Positions 48,108 to 61,424 of a DNA stretch of 64,000 nt are shown one piece after another (within the stretch, counting starts at the first letter, position 1; every line of letters begins with the position of its first letter). The stretch covers positions 62,001 to 126,000 of the forward strand of contig NZ_GG668577.1 of assembly GCF_000160755.1 (NCBI RefSeq). Reading direction: 5' to 3'. The position numbers were made by a program, and so were the translations under genes. The DNA comes from Proteus mirabilis ATCC 29906 (lineage in GTDB: Bacteria > Pseudomonadota > Gammaproteobacteria > Enterobacterales > Enterobacteriaceae). Under the pieces are notes generated by a model. It was given only the letters and a program-made list of their open reading frames with translations. It had not been told where the DNA came from and did not search any database.

Positions 48108-49349
48108 CTATTCGCTTTTTAGCAGAGGATTAAATAGCTCAATAGTGACGGTTTCACCCGCTGCAACTTTACCACGCTCTCGCTCTAAGACGATAAAACA
48201 GTTTGCCACACTAAAGGAGCTATATACGTGAGAGCCTTGATGTCCCGATGTTGTTACTTGCCATTCACCATTTTCATTAATACTGGCGATACCGCGTTGG
48301 AAATCCAGACGACCGGCAGATTTTTTTAATGGTGAACAGGTTTTAGCATGGAAACGCTGTGGTGATCGCCACTGACTAAAACCAGATAAACGGGCAATTA
48401 AAGGCTGTACTAATTGGTAGAATGTCACTGTTGCTGAGACAGGATTACCCGGTAATCCGCAGAACCAAGCATTATGTAAGCGACCAAAAGCAAAAGGTTT
48501 ACCTGGCTTAATGGCTAATTTCCAAAAACCAATTTCGCCTATTTCATCTAAAATTTGTTTAGTATAGTCCGCTTCACCCACAGAAACTCCGCCACTGCTA
48601 ATCACTAAATCCGCTTGTGCATCAGCGGTTTTAAAAGTTTCTCGCAGTTTTTCTGGCGAATCTGGAATAACGCCTAAATCAAGCACATCACAATCTAATT
48701 TTTCCAACATTAAGCGTACGGCAAAGCGGTTAGTATCATAGATTTGCCCCGCTTTTAATGGTTGGCCAATAGTTTGCAACTCATCACCCGTTGAAAATAC
48801 GGCCACTTTTAATTTGCGGTAAACATTAATATTGGCAATACCGAGTGAAGCAATAAGAGGTAACTGTGCTGTAGAAAGTTTTGTTCCTGCGGCTAAGACG
48901 ATATCATTTTGTTTTATATCCTCACCAATACGACGAATATTTTGTCCAAGTTTGGCCGGATGTGGAAAAAGAATACCGTTGTCAGTCACTTGTGTTTCTT
49001 CTTGCATAATAACGGTATCGACACCTGCGGGTATCATGGCTCCGGTCATGATACGAACACATTGTCCTTGTGGTAATTCACCTTCAAAAGGGACTCCAGC
49101 AAACGCTTTGCCTGCAATAGGTAAAGGAGATTGAGTGTTTAGATCCGTATAACGTACACCGTAACCATCCATGGCAGAATTATCGAAAGGAGGTACATTG
49201 AGTGGTGAAGTGATGTGCTCACTTAAGATATAACCTGCTGCCTTATGCAAAGGGATACTAAGGGTATCTGTGATTGCCACCGGTTTTTCAAGTAATTTTT
49301 CTAGCGCCTCATCAAGGGATAACAAACCGCTAACCTGACATTGACTCAT
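48108..49349 (-). CDS. moeA: MoeA, molybdopterin molybdenumtransferase
   Basis: Inserts molybdate into adenylylated molybdopterin, the last common step of Moco synthesis. 413 residues (E. coli 411). [14 protein letters not shown] near residue 60, [35 protein letters not shown] and GLPGNPVSA mark domains II-III. The ATG at 49349 has GGAG 7 bases upstream (TTGGAGTATACA), better than a TTG 12 bases earlier. First gene of moeAB; the gene product partners with mog, which is not in this window. Confidence 0.96.
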   Translation of the reverse strand: MSQCQVSGLLSLDEALEKLLEKPVAITDTLSIPLHKAAGYILSEHITSPLNVPPFDNSAMDGYGVRYTDLNTQSPLPIAGKAFAGVPFEGELPQGQCVRIMTGAMIPAGVDTVIMQEETQVTDNGILFPHPAKLGQNIRRIGEDIKQNDIVLAAGTKLSTAQLPLIASLGIANINVYRKLKVAVFSTGDELQTIGQPLKAGQIYDTNRFAVRLMLEKLDCDVLDLGVIPDSPEKLRETFKTADAQADLVISSGGVSVGEADYTKQILDEIGEIGFWKLAIKPGKPFAFGRLHNAWFCGLPGNPVSATVTFYQLVQPLIARLSGFSQWRSPQRFHAKTCSPLKKSAGRLDFQRGIASINENGEWQVTTSGHQGSHVYSSFSVANCFIVLERERGKVAAGETVTIELFNPLLKSE

Positions 49350-49564
49350 TGTATACTCCAAAATCTATCGAAATGTTCTGTTTTATTTCATGATACTAAT
49401 CTATCACGATGAAGCACATCATGTTAGCGATCATCTCATCAGCAAAAAAAGAAAATATTACTCAACATAAAATGTTAACTATTTAAAACAAAACTGTTAG
49501 TTAATGTGTTAATAATATTGTTGTATTTTAAATGTAATAAATAACATCAATACAATGGAGCCTT

Positions 49565-50734
49565 ATGAATACCTCAACCCACCCAAGCCATTCAGCACAA
49601 GCCTTTCATATCGCTTTTAGTGGTTTCCTTGCTTTAGTTGTTGCTATGGGGATAGGACGTTTTACTTTTACGCCTCAAGTACCGCTAATGATTGCGGACA
49701 CACAACTGACATTAACCAGTGCCAGTATTGTTGCTGCATTTAATTATCTAGGATATTTAGCTGGTTCATATGATGCGATGAAAGCAACTAAAGGTGTGGG
49801 CTATCGGCTTTGGGGGGGATTATGGGGAGCGGTGATCATTACACTGCTTAGTGCGGTACTTAATGATGCTTTAACTCATAGTATTGCCCGTTTTTTTATT
49901 GGTTGGGCAAGCGGTTGGACATTAGTGCTTGTTGCTTCGTGGGCAAATGAAGTATTAGCCCGTTTAAATCGCCCGGCATTAAGTGTGGCAGTCTATGCAG
50001 GAACAGGGGCGGGGATCTTTATTAGTGGCCTTCTTGCGGTATTCATTCTCAAGTGGCAGATGAGTGCGACAACAGGTTGGTTGATTTACGGTGTGTTGGC
50101 ATTTATTTGTGCAATTTATGTGAGCTATCATTTACCCAAGCCTTGGTCAATTAATCGTGAGCAAGTCAAAGTAGAGCCACTTATCTTAACGCCGGCGATG
50201 AAAAAATTGATTTGGGGTTATACCTTTGCGGGCTTTGGTTATATTTTACCTGCGACCTTTTTATCTCAAATGGCGACAGAACGTTTTCCCGGTAGCTTAG
50301 TAGCTCAATTTGTCTGGCCTATTTTTGGTGCTTCCGCAGCTTTATGTATTGGGATCGCGATACTGACACGTAATGTCCTTAATACACAATTACGATTGGC
50401 GATAACACTATGGTTGCAAGCACTGGGGATCATCATTGCCGAATGGCTACCCACAATTACAGGTCTTGCTATTGGCGCATTTTTAGTGGGGGGAGGGTTA
50501 ATGTGTGCGGTGCAATTGGCATTTTTACGTGGTAAAGAGTTGGCACCTGATCATGCTCGTTATATGGCAGGATTATTAACAACATTTTATGCTATTGGAC
50601 AGCTAGTTGGGCCTCTGGTTTCCTTCCTTTCAACGGCGTTAACGGGAAGACTAGAGCCGGCATTATATGTCGCCTTTGTGATATTGATCATCGGCGGTAT
50701 TTTGGTTTGTATGAAAGAAAACAATAAAGGGTAA
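49565..50734 (+). CDS. YbfB/YjiJ-family MFS transporter
   Basis: 389 residues, about 12 membrane helices. N-terminal signature MGIGRFTFTPQVPLM (conserved GxGRFxxTPxxP of this family) and AAFNYLGYLAGSY. Resembles E. coli YjiJ (392 residues). The substrate is unknown. GGAG lies 5 bases before the ATG. Divergent from moeA, with a 215-base A/T-rich gap that shows no clear operator. Confidence 0.87.
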   Translation: MNTSTHPSHSAQAFHIAFSGFLALVVAMGIGRFTFTPQVPLMIADTQLTLTSASIVAAFNYLGYLAGSYDAMKATKGVGYRLWGGLWGAVIITLLSAVLNDALTHSIARFFIGWASGWTLVLVASWANEVLARLNRPALSVAVYAGTGAGIFISGLLAVFILKWQMSATTGWLIYGVLAFICAIYVSYHLPKPWSINREQVKVEPLILTPAMKKLIWGYTFAGFGYILPATFLSQMATERFPGSLVAQFVWPIFGASAALCIGIAILTRNVLNTQLRLAITLWLQALGIIIAEWLPTITGLAIGAFLVGGGLMCAVQLAFLRGKELAPDHARYMAGLLTTFYAIGQLVGPLVSFLSTALTGRLEPALYVAFVILIIGGILVCMKENNKG

Positions 50735-50879
50735 AACAATAAAAAATGACAAAAAAGCAATAATTTCATAACCAAAAATGCAGTATTGCTGGATAATGTG
50801 ATTCAGCTCATCTAAAGTGTAACGGTTATCGTTGAATTAGGTAACAGAGACTTAATTAATGTGTTTATCGGAGAGTCCA

Positions 50880-51542
50880 ATGTCATCAACATTAAGTAAA
50901 GAGGCGCAATGGGTACATGCCGCGTTAGTGGAGCGTGGTTTGGAAACGCCTCTTCGTGAGCCAAAACTTTCACCCAGTGAGAGTAAACAACAAATTAAAC
51001 ATCACATGACGGAAGTGATGAAATTGTTAAACCTAGATTTGAGTGATGACAGTTTAGCGGAAACGCCACATCGCATTGCGAAAATGTATGTTGATGAAAT
51101 TTTTTCAGGCTTGGATTATCACAACTTTCCTAAAATCACCCTGATTGAAAATAAAATGCAGGTTGATGAAATGGTCACTGTTCGTGACATCACATTAACC
51201 AGTACTTGTGAGCACCATTTTGTCACTATTGATGGTAAAGCAACGGTTGCTTATATTCCTAAAGATAAAGTGATTGGTTTATCAAAAATTAACCGTATTG
51301 TGCAGTTCTTCGCACAACGCCCTCAAGTGCAAGAGCGTTTAACGCAACAAATATTGATTGCCTTACAAACGCTATTGGGGACGAAAAACGTTGCTGTCTC
51401 TATTGATGCCGTTCACTATTGTGTAAAAGCAAGAGGCATTCGTGATGCAACCAGTGCAACCACCACAACCTCATTAGGTGGACTATTTAAATCTAGCCAA
51501 AATACTCGCCAAGAGTTTTTGCGTGCTGTACGCCATCTTTGA
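50880..51542 (+). CDS. folE: FolE, GTP cyclohydrolase I
   Basis: First step of tetrahydrofolate synthesis: GTP to 7,8-dihydroneopterin triphosphate. 220 residues (E. coli 222) and nearly identical to E. coli from [14 protein letters not shown] onward. Zinc ligands lie in CEHH and [12 protein letters not shown] 6 bases before the ATG ([12 protein letters not shown]) fixes the start. yeiB follows after 9 bases, as in E. coli. Confidence 0.97.
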   Translation: MSSTLSKEAQWVHAALVERGLETPLREPKLSPSESKQQIKHHMTEVMKLLNLDLSDDSLAETPHRIAKMYVDEIFSGLDYHNFPKITLIENKMQVDEMVTVRDITLTSTCEHHFVTIDGKATVAYIPKDKVIGLSKINRIVQFFAQRPQVQERLTQQILIALQTLLGTKNVAVSIDAVHYCVKARGIRDATSATTTTSLGGLFKSSQNTRQEFLRAVRHL

Positions 51543-51551
51543 GATGAATAA

Positions 51552-53434
<1,883 letters not shown>

Positions 53435-53494
53435 TTAATGACTCAGGGTTTTCTAATAGGTTAAAGGCTACTTGAGCACTAATTGGGAAGCAAG

Positions 53495-53531
53495 AAAAAA
53501 GCGCGCTATTAGTGATAATAGTGCGCTTTTC
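53495..53531 (-). terminator. Terminator of maeA
   Basis: Long stem AAAAAGCGCGCTATTA / TAATAGTGCGCTTTT (53496-53511, 53516-53530) with one mismatch and a GTGA tetraloop; T run on the minus strand. Confidence 0.88.
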
Positions 53532-53559
53532 AGAATGAAACCTAATGATTTTAACTCAA

Positions 53560-55257
53560 TTAGAATGACGTTCTCTTGTAAATACGGTATTCAGGCTCCC
53601 AATAGTTACGTTCAATCGCTTCTTCTAAAGCAGAATCAGACGTGACCGTTGCAACACCTTGCACCTGTGCTTCTTTGGCAACTTGTTTAGCAATATAACG
53701 TGAAACTTGTTGAATATCGGCTAATAAAGGTAATAGTGGGCCATCGCCTTCTTTTGCCATAGGCGAGCAATCGGCTAACGCACGGCTTGCAACCATTAAC
53801 ATGGCATCAGTAACACGCTTTGCACCACTTGCAATAACGCCAAGGCCAATACCTGGGAAGATGTATGAGTTATTGCATTGTGCAATAGGATACACTTTCT
53901 CTTTATAGGTGACTGGGGCAAATGGACTTCCTGTAGCAACAAGAGCTTGTCCATCAGTCCAATTGATAATATCTTCAGGACGCGCTTCAACACGAGACGT
54001 TGGGTTCGAAAGAGGCATCACGGTAGGACGTTCACAATGCTTATGCATTTCACGAATAATCTCTTCAGTGAAAAGTCCTGCTTGACCAGAAACGCCAATC
54101 AGAATGGTTGGCTTAGCATTTTTAACCACTTCTAACAGTGAAATTGCATCCGTTTCTGTTTGCCAATCGGCCAGCGTTTCGCTTTTTTGAATAAGCTTAC
54201 TTTGGAAATCGAGTAAGTTTGGCAGTTTATCCGTTAACAAACCAAAACGGTCAACCATAAAGATACGTGCACGAGCTTGTTCGTCGCTTAGTCCTTCAGA
54301 CTTCATTTGTGCAATAATTTGCTCTGCAATACCACAGCCGGCTGAGCCTGCACCTAAGAAAGCGACAGTTTGATCTTTTAATTGACGCCCCGCAGCACGG
54401 CTTGCCGCAATTAGACTACCTAATGTCACAGCGGCAGTACCTTGAATATCATCATTAAAGCAACATAATTCATCACGATAACGATTTAATAACGGCATGG
54501 CATTTTTTTGTGCAAAATCTTCAAATTGCAGCAGTACATTTGGCCAACGACGTTTAACGGCTTGAATAAATTCATCGACAAATTCGTTATATTCATCTCC
54601 GGTAATACGTGGGTGGCGCCAGCCCATATAAAGTGGGTCATTTAAACGTTGTGGATTATTGGTGCCAACATCCAGTACAACGGGTAAGGTATAAGCGGGG
54701 CTTATTCCACCACAAGCGGTATATAAAGAGAGTTTACCAATAGGAATACCCATACCACCGATACCTTGGTCACCTAAACCAAGGATACGCTCACCATCTG
54801 TGACCACAATCACTTTTACGTTTTGTTTGGTGGCGTTTTGTAGCATATCATCAATATTGGCGCGGTTAGGGTAAGAGATAAAAAGTCCACGCGCACGGCG
54901 GTAAATATCAGAGAAGTGCTCACAAGCTTCACCTACTGTGGGGGTATAAATGATGGGCATCATTTCAGTAAGGTGAGATTCCAACAGACGATAAAATAGC
55001 GTTTCATTGGTATCTTGGATATTTCTTAAATAGATGTGTTTATCGTTATCATTTTTAAAATCAAGATATTGACGGTAAGCGCGTTCCACCTGCTCTTCAA
55101 TGGTTTCTACTGCCTCAGGCAGTAAACCATGAAGGTTAAAGGTGCTGCGCTCTTCTTCGCTAAAAGCACTACCTTTATTTAACAGGGGAAATTCAAGCAG
55201 GATTGGGCCTGCATACGGGATATAGAGAGGACGTTTACTTTCGTGTTCCAGTTCCAT
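53560..55257 (-). CDS. maeA: NAD-dependent malic enzyme MaeA (SfcA)
   Basis: Oxidative decarboxylation of malate to pyruvate with NAD. 565 residues, the E. coli length. [24 protein letters not shown] at the N terminus, catalytic YTPTVGEAC and [21 protein letters not shown], metal site [11 protein letters not shown] and [14 protein letters not shown] site [14 protein letters not shown] start at [12 protein letters not shown] and not 30 bases earlier, on alignment with E. coli. Monocistronic. Confidence 0.97.
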   Translation of the reverse strand: MELEHESKRPLYIPYAGPILLEFPLLNKGSAFSEEERSTFNLHGLLPEAVETIEEQVERAYRQYLDFKNDNDKHIYLRNIQDTNETLFYRLLESHLTEMMPIIYTPTVGEACEHFSDIYRRARGLFISYPNRANIDDMLQNATKQNVKVIVVTDGERILGLGDQGIGGMGIPIGKLSLYTACGGISPAYTLPVVLDVGTNNPQRLNDPLYMGWRHPRITGDEYNEFVDEFIQAVKRRWPNVLLQFEDFAQKNAMPLLNRYRDELCCFNDDIQGTAAVTLGSLIAASRAAGRQLKDQTVAFLGAGSAGCGIAEQIIAQMKSEGLSDEQARARIFMVDRFGLLTDKLPNLLDFQSKLIQKSETLADWQTETDAISLLEVVKNAKPTILIGVSGQAGLFTEEIIREMHKHCERPTVMPLSNPTSRVEARPEDIINWTDGQALVATGSPFAPVTYKEKVYPIAQCNNSYIFPGIGLGVIASGAKRVTDAMLMVASRALADCSPMAKEGDGPLLPLLADIQQVSRYIAKQVAKEAQVQGVATVTSDSALEEAIERNYWEPEYRIYKRTSF

Positions 55258-55401
55258 GAAAAATACTCTTGTAAGGCAGTTAGTCACATGACAAGTGTAG
55301 ATCCTACAAAATAATAAAAATATGTACAGCTTATGTTATTTTTTTATGATTTTTCTGCTTAGAAATGAGAGATAGATACAATTGTTATGACTTTTTCTGA
55401 T

Positions 55402-55437
55402 AAGCATCAGCAAAAATTTACATGCTGATGCTTTTTT
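55402..55437. terminator. Terminator-like hairpin between cdd and maeA
   Basis: Perfect stem AAGCATCAGC / GCTGATGCTT (55402-55411, 55424-55433), then TTTT on the plus strand. The flanking genes are both on the minus strand; for cdd the trailing T run is weak. Confidence 0.65.
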
Positions 55438-55471
55438 ATGAGGACAATTTAACGGTATAAGTTAAAAAATG

Positions 55472-56356
55472 TTACAAAGTGACACGCTGTATTTGGCGGC
55501 AACCTAAAGCTGTTAATGTTGCTTGTGTGGCATCCCACTGAGTTAATAGGCTGTCTGCTTTTTCAATTAATATTGCAGACTCAATATCCATAACATTTTC
55601 ACCCGCCATATTTAATGCAATAAGTGCCGCTTGTAATGGTGGCATACTAGGATTGAATGCGGCATTTTCAGCATAACTGCCTTGAAAGATCTTACCGCTT
55701 TTCATCTGTACAGCAATACCACTGTGAGAATGGCTGTAAGGGGCATGACTACGATTTATTGCTTGTAGTGCCTGTTGTGCCAGTTGGCTAGTGTTATCTA
55801 TTTGATAACCGTGATTAACTTTATCCATCAGTAGGGTAGTGATATTGAGATCTTTAGGGCCAAAGCTATCAGGTAAGTAGTCACCTAAGGTTGCCACTTT
55901 TCGGCCTGGGAGATGGATTGCAATATGAGTGCCGCTATTTAGTTCGTTCATAAACTGACGACAATGACCACAAGGGGTATAGTTAACTGTGATGGCAACT
56001 AAACGAGACTCACCGCGTAACCAAGCATGTGTAACCGCACTTTGCTCTGCGTGTACCGTTTGTTGTAATGGGGCGCCAGCAAACTCCATATTTGCCCCAA
56101 AATAGAAGTGACCGCTTTCACCACGAGCAATGGCACCCACATTAAAATGAGAGATAGGTGTCACAGCACAAGCGGCTGCAACAGGCAGTAATGCGAGGGC
56201 TAACTCATCATCATTACATTGTAACTGTGTTTTTAACGCATTAACTTGTTCTGCAGTGAACATTGCCGGAAATTCATCCTGCTCAAGATAAGGCGTAAGT
56301 GCTTGTTGTAATTGAGGGGATAAATCTGACCAAATTGCCTGAAAACGAGTATGCAT
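55472..56356 (-). CDS. cdd: Cdd, cytidine deaminase (two-domain, dimeric type)
   Basis: Deaminates cytidine and deoxycytidine. 294 residues, the E. coli length. Catalytic domain [11 protein letters not shown] (zinc His and catalytic Glu) and [14 protein letters not shown] (zinc cysteines); substrate-binding FNVGAIARG and FGANMEF. A second, zinc-less cytidine-deaminase-like domain (~190-294) retains [15 protein letters not shown] (MHTRFQ) with GGGAG upstream. Lies beside yohJK as in E. coli. Confidence 0.97.
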   Translation of the reverse strand: MHTRFQAIWSDLSPQLQQALTPYLEQDEFPAMFTAEQVNALKTQLQCNDDELALALLPVAAACAVTPISHFNVGAIARGESGHFYFGANMEFAGAPLQQTVHAEQSAVTHAWLRGESRLVAITVNYTPCGHCRQFMNELNSGTHIAIHLPGRKVATLGDYLPDSFGPKDLNITTLLMDKVNHGYQIDNTSQLAQQALQAINRSHAPYSHSHSGIAVQMKSGKIFQGSYAENAAFNPSMPPLQAALIALNMAGENVMDIESAILIEKADSLLTQWDATQATLTALGCRQIQRVTL

Positions 56357-56516
56357 ATAGGTGTCTCCCATTAATCTTCTGCTATTGTAAGATTTTAGGC
56401 ATCTTTACCTACTCTTATATGTGATTAAAATCATATTTTCAATGAAACCATTGCAACTGAATGATTAATTGGGAGATGCATCTCAAATTTATGTAAATTG
56501 ATTTTAGCATTAGCAT

Positions 56517-56546
56517 AAAAAACCTTCGCTCCGAACGAAGGTTTTT
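56517..56546. terminator. Terminator of yohJK
   Basis: Stem AAAAAACCTTCG / CGAAGGTTTTT with a 7-base loop (56517-56546); T runs on both strands. Confidence 0.87.
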
Positions 56547-56569
56547 ATGTGTTCTCTTGATTTAGCTAA

Positions 56570-57271
56570 TTAGCTAAAAAGGTGCAAAATAAAAGGAAAA
56601 ATAAAGGGTGCGATAAGTGAAGTAATAATACCGCAAGTCATTAATGCTAATGAACTATATGCCCCTTCAATATAATCGATTTCAGCTGCTCTTGCGGTAC
56701 CCACTGCGTGAGAGACTGTTCCCATCGCTAAACCACGAGAAGCGTGAGTTGGAATACGTAATATTTTAAATAGCGTATGACCAAAAATGGCACCTAAAAT
56801 ACCTACTGCAATAACACATGCAGCACTGATTGCAGGAATACCACCTATGGAATCCGCAACAGCCATTGCGATAGGGGTTGTTACCGATTTAGGCAAAATG
56901 GAGGCGGCAATTTCAGGAGTAGCGCCAGCCCATAATGCAATCGCTGTACCACTAGCCATGGCGGCGATACTACCAATAAAGCAGATACTAATTAACGATT
57001 TCCATTGTGCGCGTATTTGGTGTAATTGTTGATATAAAGGGATAGCTAAAGCAACAACAGCTGGTTGTAACAAGTCGTTAAGGATACGACTTCCGGCAAA
57101 ATAATCCTCATAGGCGGTGTGTGTCACTAATAAAATAGGAATAATAACAACAATAGCAATCAATAACGGATTTAAAATAGGCCATTTAAATCGAGCAGCC
57201 AGTTTACGTGCTAAGTAGAAAATAATAAGTGTTAGCGGTAATGACCACCAAATATTCATTAATATTAACAT
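56570..57271 (-). CDS. yohK: YohK, LrgB/CidB-family membrane protein
   Basis: 233 residues (E. coli 231), about 7-8 membrane helices. Matching blocks: NIWWSLPLTLIIFYLARKLAA, LNDLLQPAVVALAIPLYQQLHQIRA, AASILPKSVTTPIAMAV and GLAMGTVSHAVGTARAAE. LrgAB-type pairs act in holin-like control of lysis or in metabolite (pyruvate, glycolate) transport. Overlaps yohJ by 7 bases. ATG at 57271 with AGAAG upstream; MNIWW at 57259 is an alternative. Confidence 0.93.
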   Translation of the reverse strand: MLILMNIWWSLPLTLIIFYLARKLAARFKWPILNPLLIAIVVIIPILLVTHTAYEDYFAGSRILNDLLQPAVVALAIPLYQQLHQIRAQWKSLISICFIGSIAAMASGTAIALWAGATPEIAASILPKSVTTPIAMAVADSIGGIPAISAACVIAVGILGAIFGHTLFKILRIPTHASRGLAMGTVSHAVGTARAAEIDYIEGAYSSLALMTCGIITSLIAPFIFPFILHLFS

Positions 57272-57732
57272 TTTTTCTTCTCACTTAACGCTCTGTCGTC
57301 GTCTTGTTGTTCTGCTAATTCTACATCCTCTACTTTATCGGGTTTAGCACCGATAATAGGACGTTCACGATGCACGTAATGTGAGCAGTAAGCGACTAGC
57401 GCCATCACCGCAAAGGTACTGACAACACAGGCCAGAACAATAGGAAAGAGTTGTTGGCTTAATAAATTATAATAGTTCATTACACCCACCCCGATAGGAA
57501 TAAAGAGTAATGACATATTTTTCAGTAAAATATTACCACCGGGTTTTACCCAACGTAATGGAATAAGCTGGAAGGCAAGTAAACCAAATAGAATAAGTAG
57601 TCCAACAATACTGCCTGGCACCGCGAAAGGTAATAAGGCTGAAATAAGATTACCGGCAAAAAGACAAAGATAAAGTATAAAAAATGATCGTATATAGTGC
57701 CAGATTGTGATCTGCACCCGCTTAGATTTCAT
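57265..57732 (-). CDS. yohJ: YohJ, LrgA/CidA-family membrane protein
   Basis: 155 residues with four hydrophobic segments (about 15-120). Family motifs are ALLPFAVPGSIVGLLILF and NMSLLFIPIGVGVMNYY. It is longer than E. coli YohJ (132): the extra C-terminal tail (~125-155) is highly charged (Asp/Glu then Lys) and likely cytoplasmic. I start at MKSKRVQ, AGGA 9 bases upstream; an in-frame extension of 12 residues is rejected. Operon with yohK. Confidence 0.92.
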   Translation of the reverse strand: MKSKRVQITIWHYIRSFFILYLCLFAGNLISALLPFAVPGSIVGLLILFGLLAFQLIPLRWVKPGGNILLKNMSLLFIPIGVGVMNYYNLLSQQLFPIVLACVVSTFAVMALVAYCSHYVHRERPIIGAKPDKVEDVELAEQQDDDRALSEKKKC

Positions 57733-57802
57733 AGATATGTGTCCTAAATCAACTGACGTATTTATCATACACCAATTTTCAAAGTGTGCTATGGATCACA
57801 AT

Positions 57803-57840
57803 AAAAAAAGAGCGGGGCTCTTTATAGAACCCCGCTTTAT
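57803..57840 (-). terminator. Terminator of metG
   Basis: Stem AGCGGGG / CCCCGCT (57811-57817, 57830-57836) with flanking A and T runs; minus-strand reading ends in CTCTTTTTTT. Confidence 0.87.
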
Positions 57841-57867
57841 ATTTGCATTTTGAATAAAGGTCAGTTT

Positions 57868-59895
57868 TTATTTCACTTGGTGACCCGGTTTAGCCCCACT
57901 ATCTGGGCTAAGTAAGAAAATATCTTCACCACCAGGGCCTGCGACCATCACCATACCTTCTGAAATTCCAAAACGCATTTTGCGAGGTGCTAGGTTTGCA
58001 ACCATAACAGTTAAGCGACCTTCTAATACTTTCGGATCAGGGTATGCAGAACGAATGCCGGAGAATACTTGGCGTGTTTCTCCCCCTAAGTCCAGTATTA
58101 ATTTTAGCAACTTATCTGAGCCGTCAACGAAATCAGCCTGTTTAATTTCAGCAATGCGCATATCAATTTTGGCAAAATCATCAAATTTAATGGTTTCTTG
58201 AATAGGCGCGTCTGCTAATGGGCCAGTGATTTCTTTGACTGGCGCAATGGTACTTTTTGAAGCTTCTACCATTGCATTGGCTTTATCCATTTCAATACGA
58301 TTAAACAATGCTTTAAATTTAGTAATTTCATGGTTTAACAGCGGTTGCGACAGAGCATTCCAAGTTAATTCAGTTTGTAAGAAGGCTTCTGAACGTTCTG
58401 TTAAAGAAGGTAGAATTGGTTTTAAATAAGTCATCAGTACACGGAATAAGTTAATTCCCATAGTACAAATAGCTTGCAACTCAGCCTCTTTACCTTCTTG
58501 TTTAGCAACCACCCAAGGCGCTTTTTCATCAATATAGCGGTTAGCTTCGTCTGCTAATGCCATAATTTCACGAATAGCTTTACCAAATTCACGGTTTTCA
58601 AAACATTGTGCGATGCTTTCTTGCATATCGACGAAATGTTGATATAACTTCGCATCATCAAGGCTTGCCGCTAATTTGCCATCAAAGCGTTTACTGATAA
58701 AACCCGCAGTACGGGACGCGAGGTTAACCACCTTGTTGACGATATCGCTGTTTACACGCTGTACAAAGTCTTCTAAGTTTAGGTCAATATCATCAATACG
58801 TGATGAAAGTTTTGCCGCATAGTAATAGCGTAGGCAATCAGCATCAAAGTGATCAAGATAGGCACGTGCCGTAATAAAGGTACCGCGAGATTTTGACATC
58901 TTCGCACCATTGACGGTGACATAGCCATGCACAAATAGGTTGGTTGGTTTACGGTATTCACTACCTTCTAACACTGCCGGCCAGAATAAGCTGTGGAAAT
59001 AAACGATATCTTTACCGATAAAATGGTATAAGTCAGTTTTGCTCTCTTTGTTCCAGAACTCATCAAAGCTTAAATCACCACGTTTTTCACATAGGTTTAA
59101 GAATGAGCCCATATAACCAATAGGGGCGTCTAACCAAACATAGAAATATTTACCCGGCGCATCAGGGATTTCAAAACCGAAATAAGGGGCGTCACGGGTG
59201 ATATCCCACTGTTGCAGACCGCTGTCAAACCACTCTTGCATCTTATTGGCTACTTGCTCTTGCAATGCACCGGAGCGGATCCACTCTTGCAACATATTGC
59301 TAAAGGCTGGGAGATCAAAGAAATAGTGTTCAGTTTCACGCATTACCGGCGTTGAACCCGATACCACAGAGCGAGGATTAATTAATTCTGTCGGGCTATA
59401 AGTTGACCCACATACTTCACAGTTATCACCATATTGATCGGGCGCTTTACACTTAGGGCAAGTCCCTTTAACAAAACGATCAGGCAAGAACATGCCTTTT
59501 TCTTCATCATAAAGTTGAGAAATCGTTTTACTTTTAATATGACCATTTTTTTTCAGGGCTAGATAAATTTTCGTCGATAATTGACGATTTTCTTCACTGT
59601 GTGTGGAGTGATAATTATCGTAGCTGATATTAAAACCGGCAAAATCCTGTTGATGCTCTTTGCTCATCTCTTCAATCATGGCTTCTGGGGTAATACCCAA
59701 TTGTTGAGCTTTCAGCATAATAGGCGTGCCGTGAGCATCATCAGCGCAGATGAAATGAACTTCTTTGCCGCGCATTCGTTGGTAACGGACCCAGATATCA
59801 GCCTGAATGTGTTCAAGGATATGACCGAGATGAATTGAACCGTTAGCATAAGGTAACGCGCAGGTTACCAATAATTTATTCGCGACGTGAGACAT
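57868..59895 (-). CDS. metG: Methionyl-tRNA synthetase
   Basis: Charges tRNA-Met and initiator tRNA. 675 residues (E. coli 677). HIGH-type [15 protein letters not shown] (15-29), zinc knuckle [17 protein letters not shown] (~146-162), KMSKSRGT (~333-340), anticodon-binding helical domain, and a C-terminal EMAP/Trbp111-like tRNA-binding domain (~570-675) used for dimerisation. Divergent from mrp, the arrangement found in E. coli. Confidence 0.98.
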   Translation of the reverse strand: MSHVANKLLVTCALPYANGSIHLGHILEHIQADIWVRYQRMRGKEVHFICADDAHGTPIMLKAQQLGITPEAMIEEMSKEHQQDFAGFNISYDNYHSTHSEENRQLSTKIYLALKKNGHIKSKTISQLYDEEKGMFLPDRFVKGTCPKCKAPDQYGDNCEVCGSTYSPTELINPRSVVSGSTPVMRETEHYFFDLPAFSNMLQEWIRSGALQEQVANKMQEWFDSGLQQWDITRDAPYFGFEIPDAPGKYFYVWLDAPIGYMGSFLNLCEKRGDLSFDEFWNKESKTDLYHFIGKDIVYFHSLFWPAVLEGSEYRKPTNLFVHGYVTVNGAKMSKSRGTFITARAYLDHFDADCLRYYYAAKLSSRIDDIDLNLEDFVQRVNSDIVNKVVNLASRTAGFISKRFDGKLAASLDDAKLYQHFVDMQESIAQCFENREFGKAIREIMALADEANRYIDEKAPWVVAKQEGKEAELQAICTMGINLFRVLMTYLKPILPSLTERSEAFLQTELTWNALSQPLLNHEITKFKALFNRIEMDKANAMVEASKSTIAPVKEITGPLADAPIQETIKFDDFAKIDMRIAEIKQADFVDGSDKLLKLILDLGGETRQVFSGIRSAYPDPKVLEGRLTVMVANLAPRKMRFGISEGMVMVAGPGGEDIFLLSPDSGAKPGHQVK

Positions 59896-60099
59896 AGTAA
59901 GGATCTTACTTCCATTAAATTAAAAAAAGGGTCTTTGATGTTAACCTATCCGTCATGATGTCGCTAGGGCAATCATAGAGTTTTTGCAAGAGAAATTTCG
60001 CTTGGCAAATTGAGGTAAGGCATTATCGTAGTCATTGACTATCTGATATGATAGGTGCACTCAGATATTTAATGAATAACGAAAATGAGAGGAGCCGGG

Positions 60100-61212
60100 A
60101 TGAGTGATAAATCCCCCGAGCAGACCACCCCTGAGATTCTGAAAGAAAAAGTTTCAGGTGTCTTGTCTACTTTTGAACACCCGACATTGAAACGTAATCT
60201 GCTTTCCCTAAAAGCATTACATCAGTGTGCGATGATTGATGATGTCCTTCATATCGAATTAGTGATGCCGTTTGTGTGGAAAAAACCTTTCCAACAACTG
60301 ATTGAAGAAAAAACGGCAGAGCTGCGTAATATGACGGGAGCCAAAGCTGTTGAGTGGAAGCTAAAACACAATATTGCCACACTACGTCGTGCAAACGATC
60401 TTCCAGGTATTAATGGCGTACGTAATATTCTGGCGGTGAGTTCAGGTAAAGGCGGGGTGGGTAAATCCAGTACCGCGGTAAACCTTGCTTTAGCGCTAGC
60501 ACAAGAAGGGGCTAAAGTTGGTATTCTGGATGCGGATATTTATGGCCCATCCATTCCTAATATGTTAGGTACAACCATGGAACGCCCAACTTCACCAGAT
60601 GGGCAACATATGGCACCTATTATGGCGTATGGTCTAGCATCTAACTCTATCGGTTATTTAGTCACAGACGATAATGCCATGGTATGGCGTGGTCCAATGG
60701 CAAGTAAAGCGTTGATGCAAATGCTGCAAGATACATTATGGCCTGATTTAGACTACCTTGTGATCGATATGCCACCAGGAACGGGTGATATTCAATTGAC
60801 CTTATCACAAAATATTCCGGTGACTGGCGCCGTTGTTGTTACAACACCACAAGATATTGCGCTGGTGGATGCGATGAAAGGCATTGTCATGTTCAAAAAA
60901 GTCAATGTACCCGTATTAGGTATTATTGAGAATATGAGTGCGCATATTTGTAGCAATTGTGGTCATCTTGAGCCTATTTTTGGTACTGGTGGTGCTGAGA
61001 AATTAGCCGAAAAATATCATTGCCAATTATTGGGTCAAATTCCACTGCATATCTCTTTACGTGAAGATTTAGATCGCGGACAACCGACGGTGATGCGTGA
61101 TCCAGAAGGTGAATTCGCTGATATCTATCGTGAAATTGCTTCAACAGTTTCTGCGCAAATGTATTGGGATGGGGATGCTATTCCAACGGAAATTTCTTTC
61201 CGCGCGGTATAA
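60100..61212 (+). CDS. mrp: Mrp/ApbC, iron-sulfur cluster carrier ATPase
   Basis: 370 residues (E. coli 369). N-terminal MIP18/DUF59-like domain (~1-95), then a ParA/MinD-type P-loop SSGKGGVGKS (~114-123), DADIYGPSIPNML, IDMPPGTGD, and the Fe-S-binding CSNCGH (CxxC) near 285. Carries Fe-S clusters to target proteins. GAGGAG 6 bases upstream fixes the ATG at 60100; an ATG 15 bases earlier overlaps that ribosome site. Confidence 0.96.
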   Translation: MSDKSPEQTTPEILKEKVSGVLSTFEHPTLKRNLLSLKALHQCAMIDDVLHIELVMPFVWKKPFQQLIEEKTAELRNMTGAKAVEWKLKHNIATLRRANDLPGINGVRNILAVSSGKGGVGKSSTAVNLALALAQEGAKVGILDADIYGPSIPNMLGTTMERPTSPDGQHMAPIMAYGLASNSIGYLVTDDNAMVWRGPMASKALMQMLQDTLWPDLDYLVIDMPPGTGDIQLTLSQNIPVTGAVVVTTPQDIALVDAMKGIVMFKKVNVPVLGIIENMSAHICSNCGHLEPIFGTGGAEKLAEKYHCQLLGQIPLHISLREDLDRGQPTVMRDPEGEFADIYREIASTVSAQMYWDGDAIPTEISFRAV

Positions 61213-61242
61213 GCGGTGAAACAATAATCTATTGATTATTAT

Positions 61243-61270
61243 GGGAAGTCTTTTAGGCTTCCTTTTTTTT
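61243..61270 (+). terminator. Terminator of mrp
   Basis: Stem GGAAG / CTTCC (61244-61248, 61258-61262) with partial internal pairing, then eight T. Confidence 0.8.
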
Positions 61271-61424
61271 ATCCGCTGAAATCTGACTATTTTTGATAAA
61301 AAACAAAGAGATTTTTGGTTTTACGCTGGAACCAGAAGGATTTCAAAACTATAATCTGCGCGAGCGTAATATTTACATATTATTACGTTATTCCTCTTTT
61401 TTATTTCAAACCAGGTTTTTTATT

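Noticed and set aside
61293-61424. 44-residue N-terminal extension of udk
   Set aside because: The remaining 213 residues equal E. coli Udk exactly, and the extension lies directly behind the mrp terminator and looks like leader sequence.
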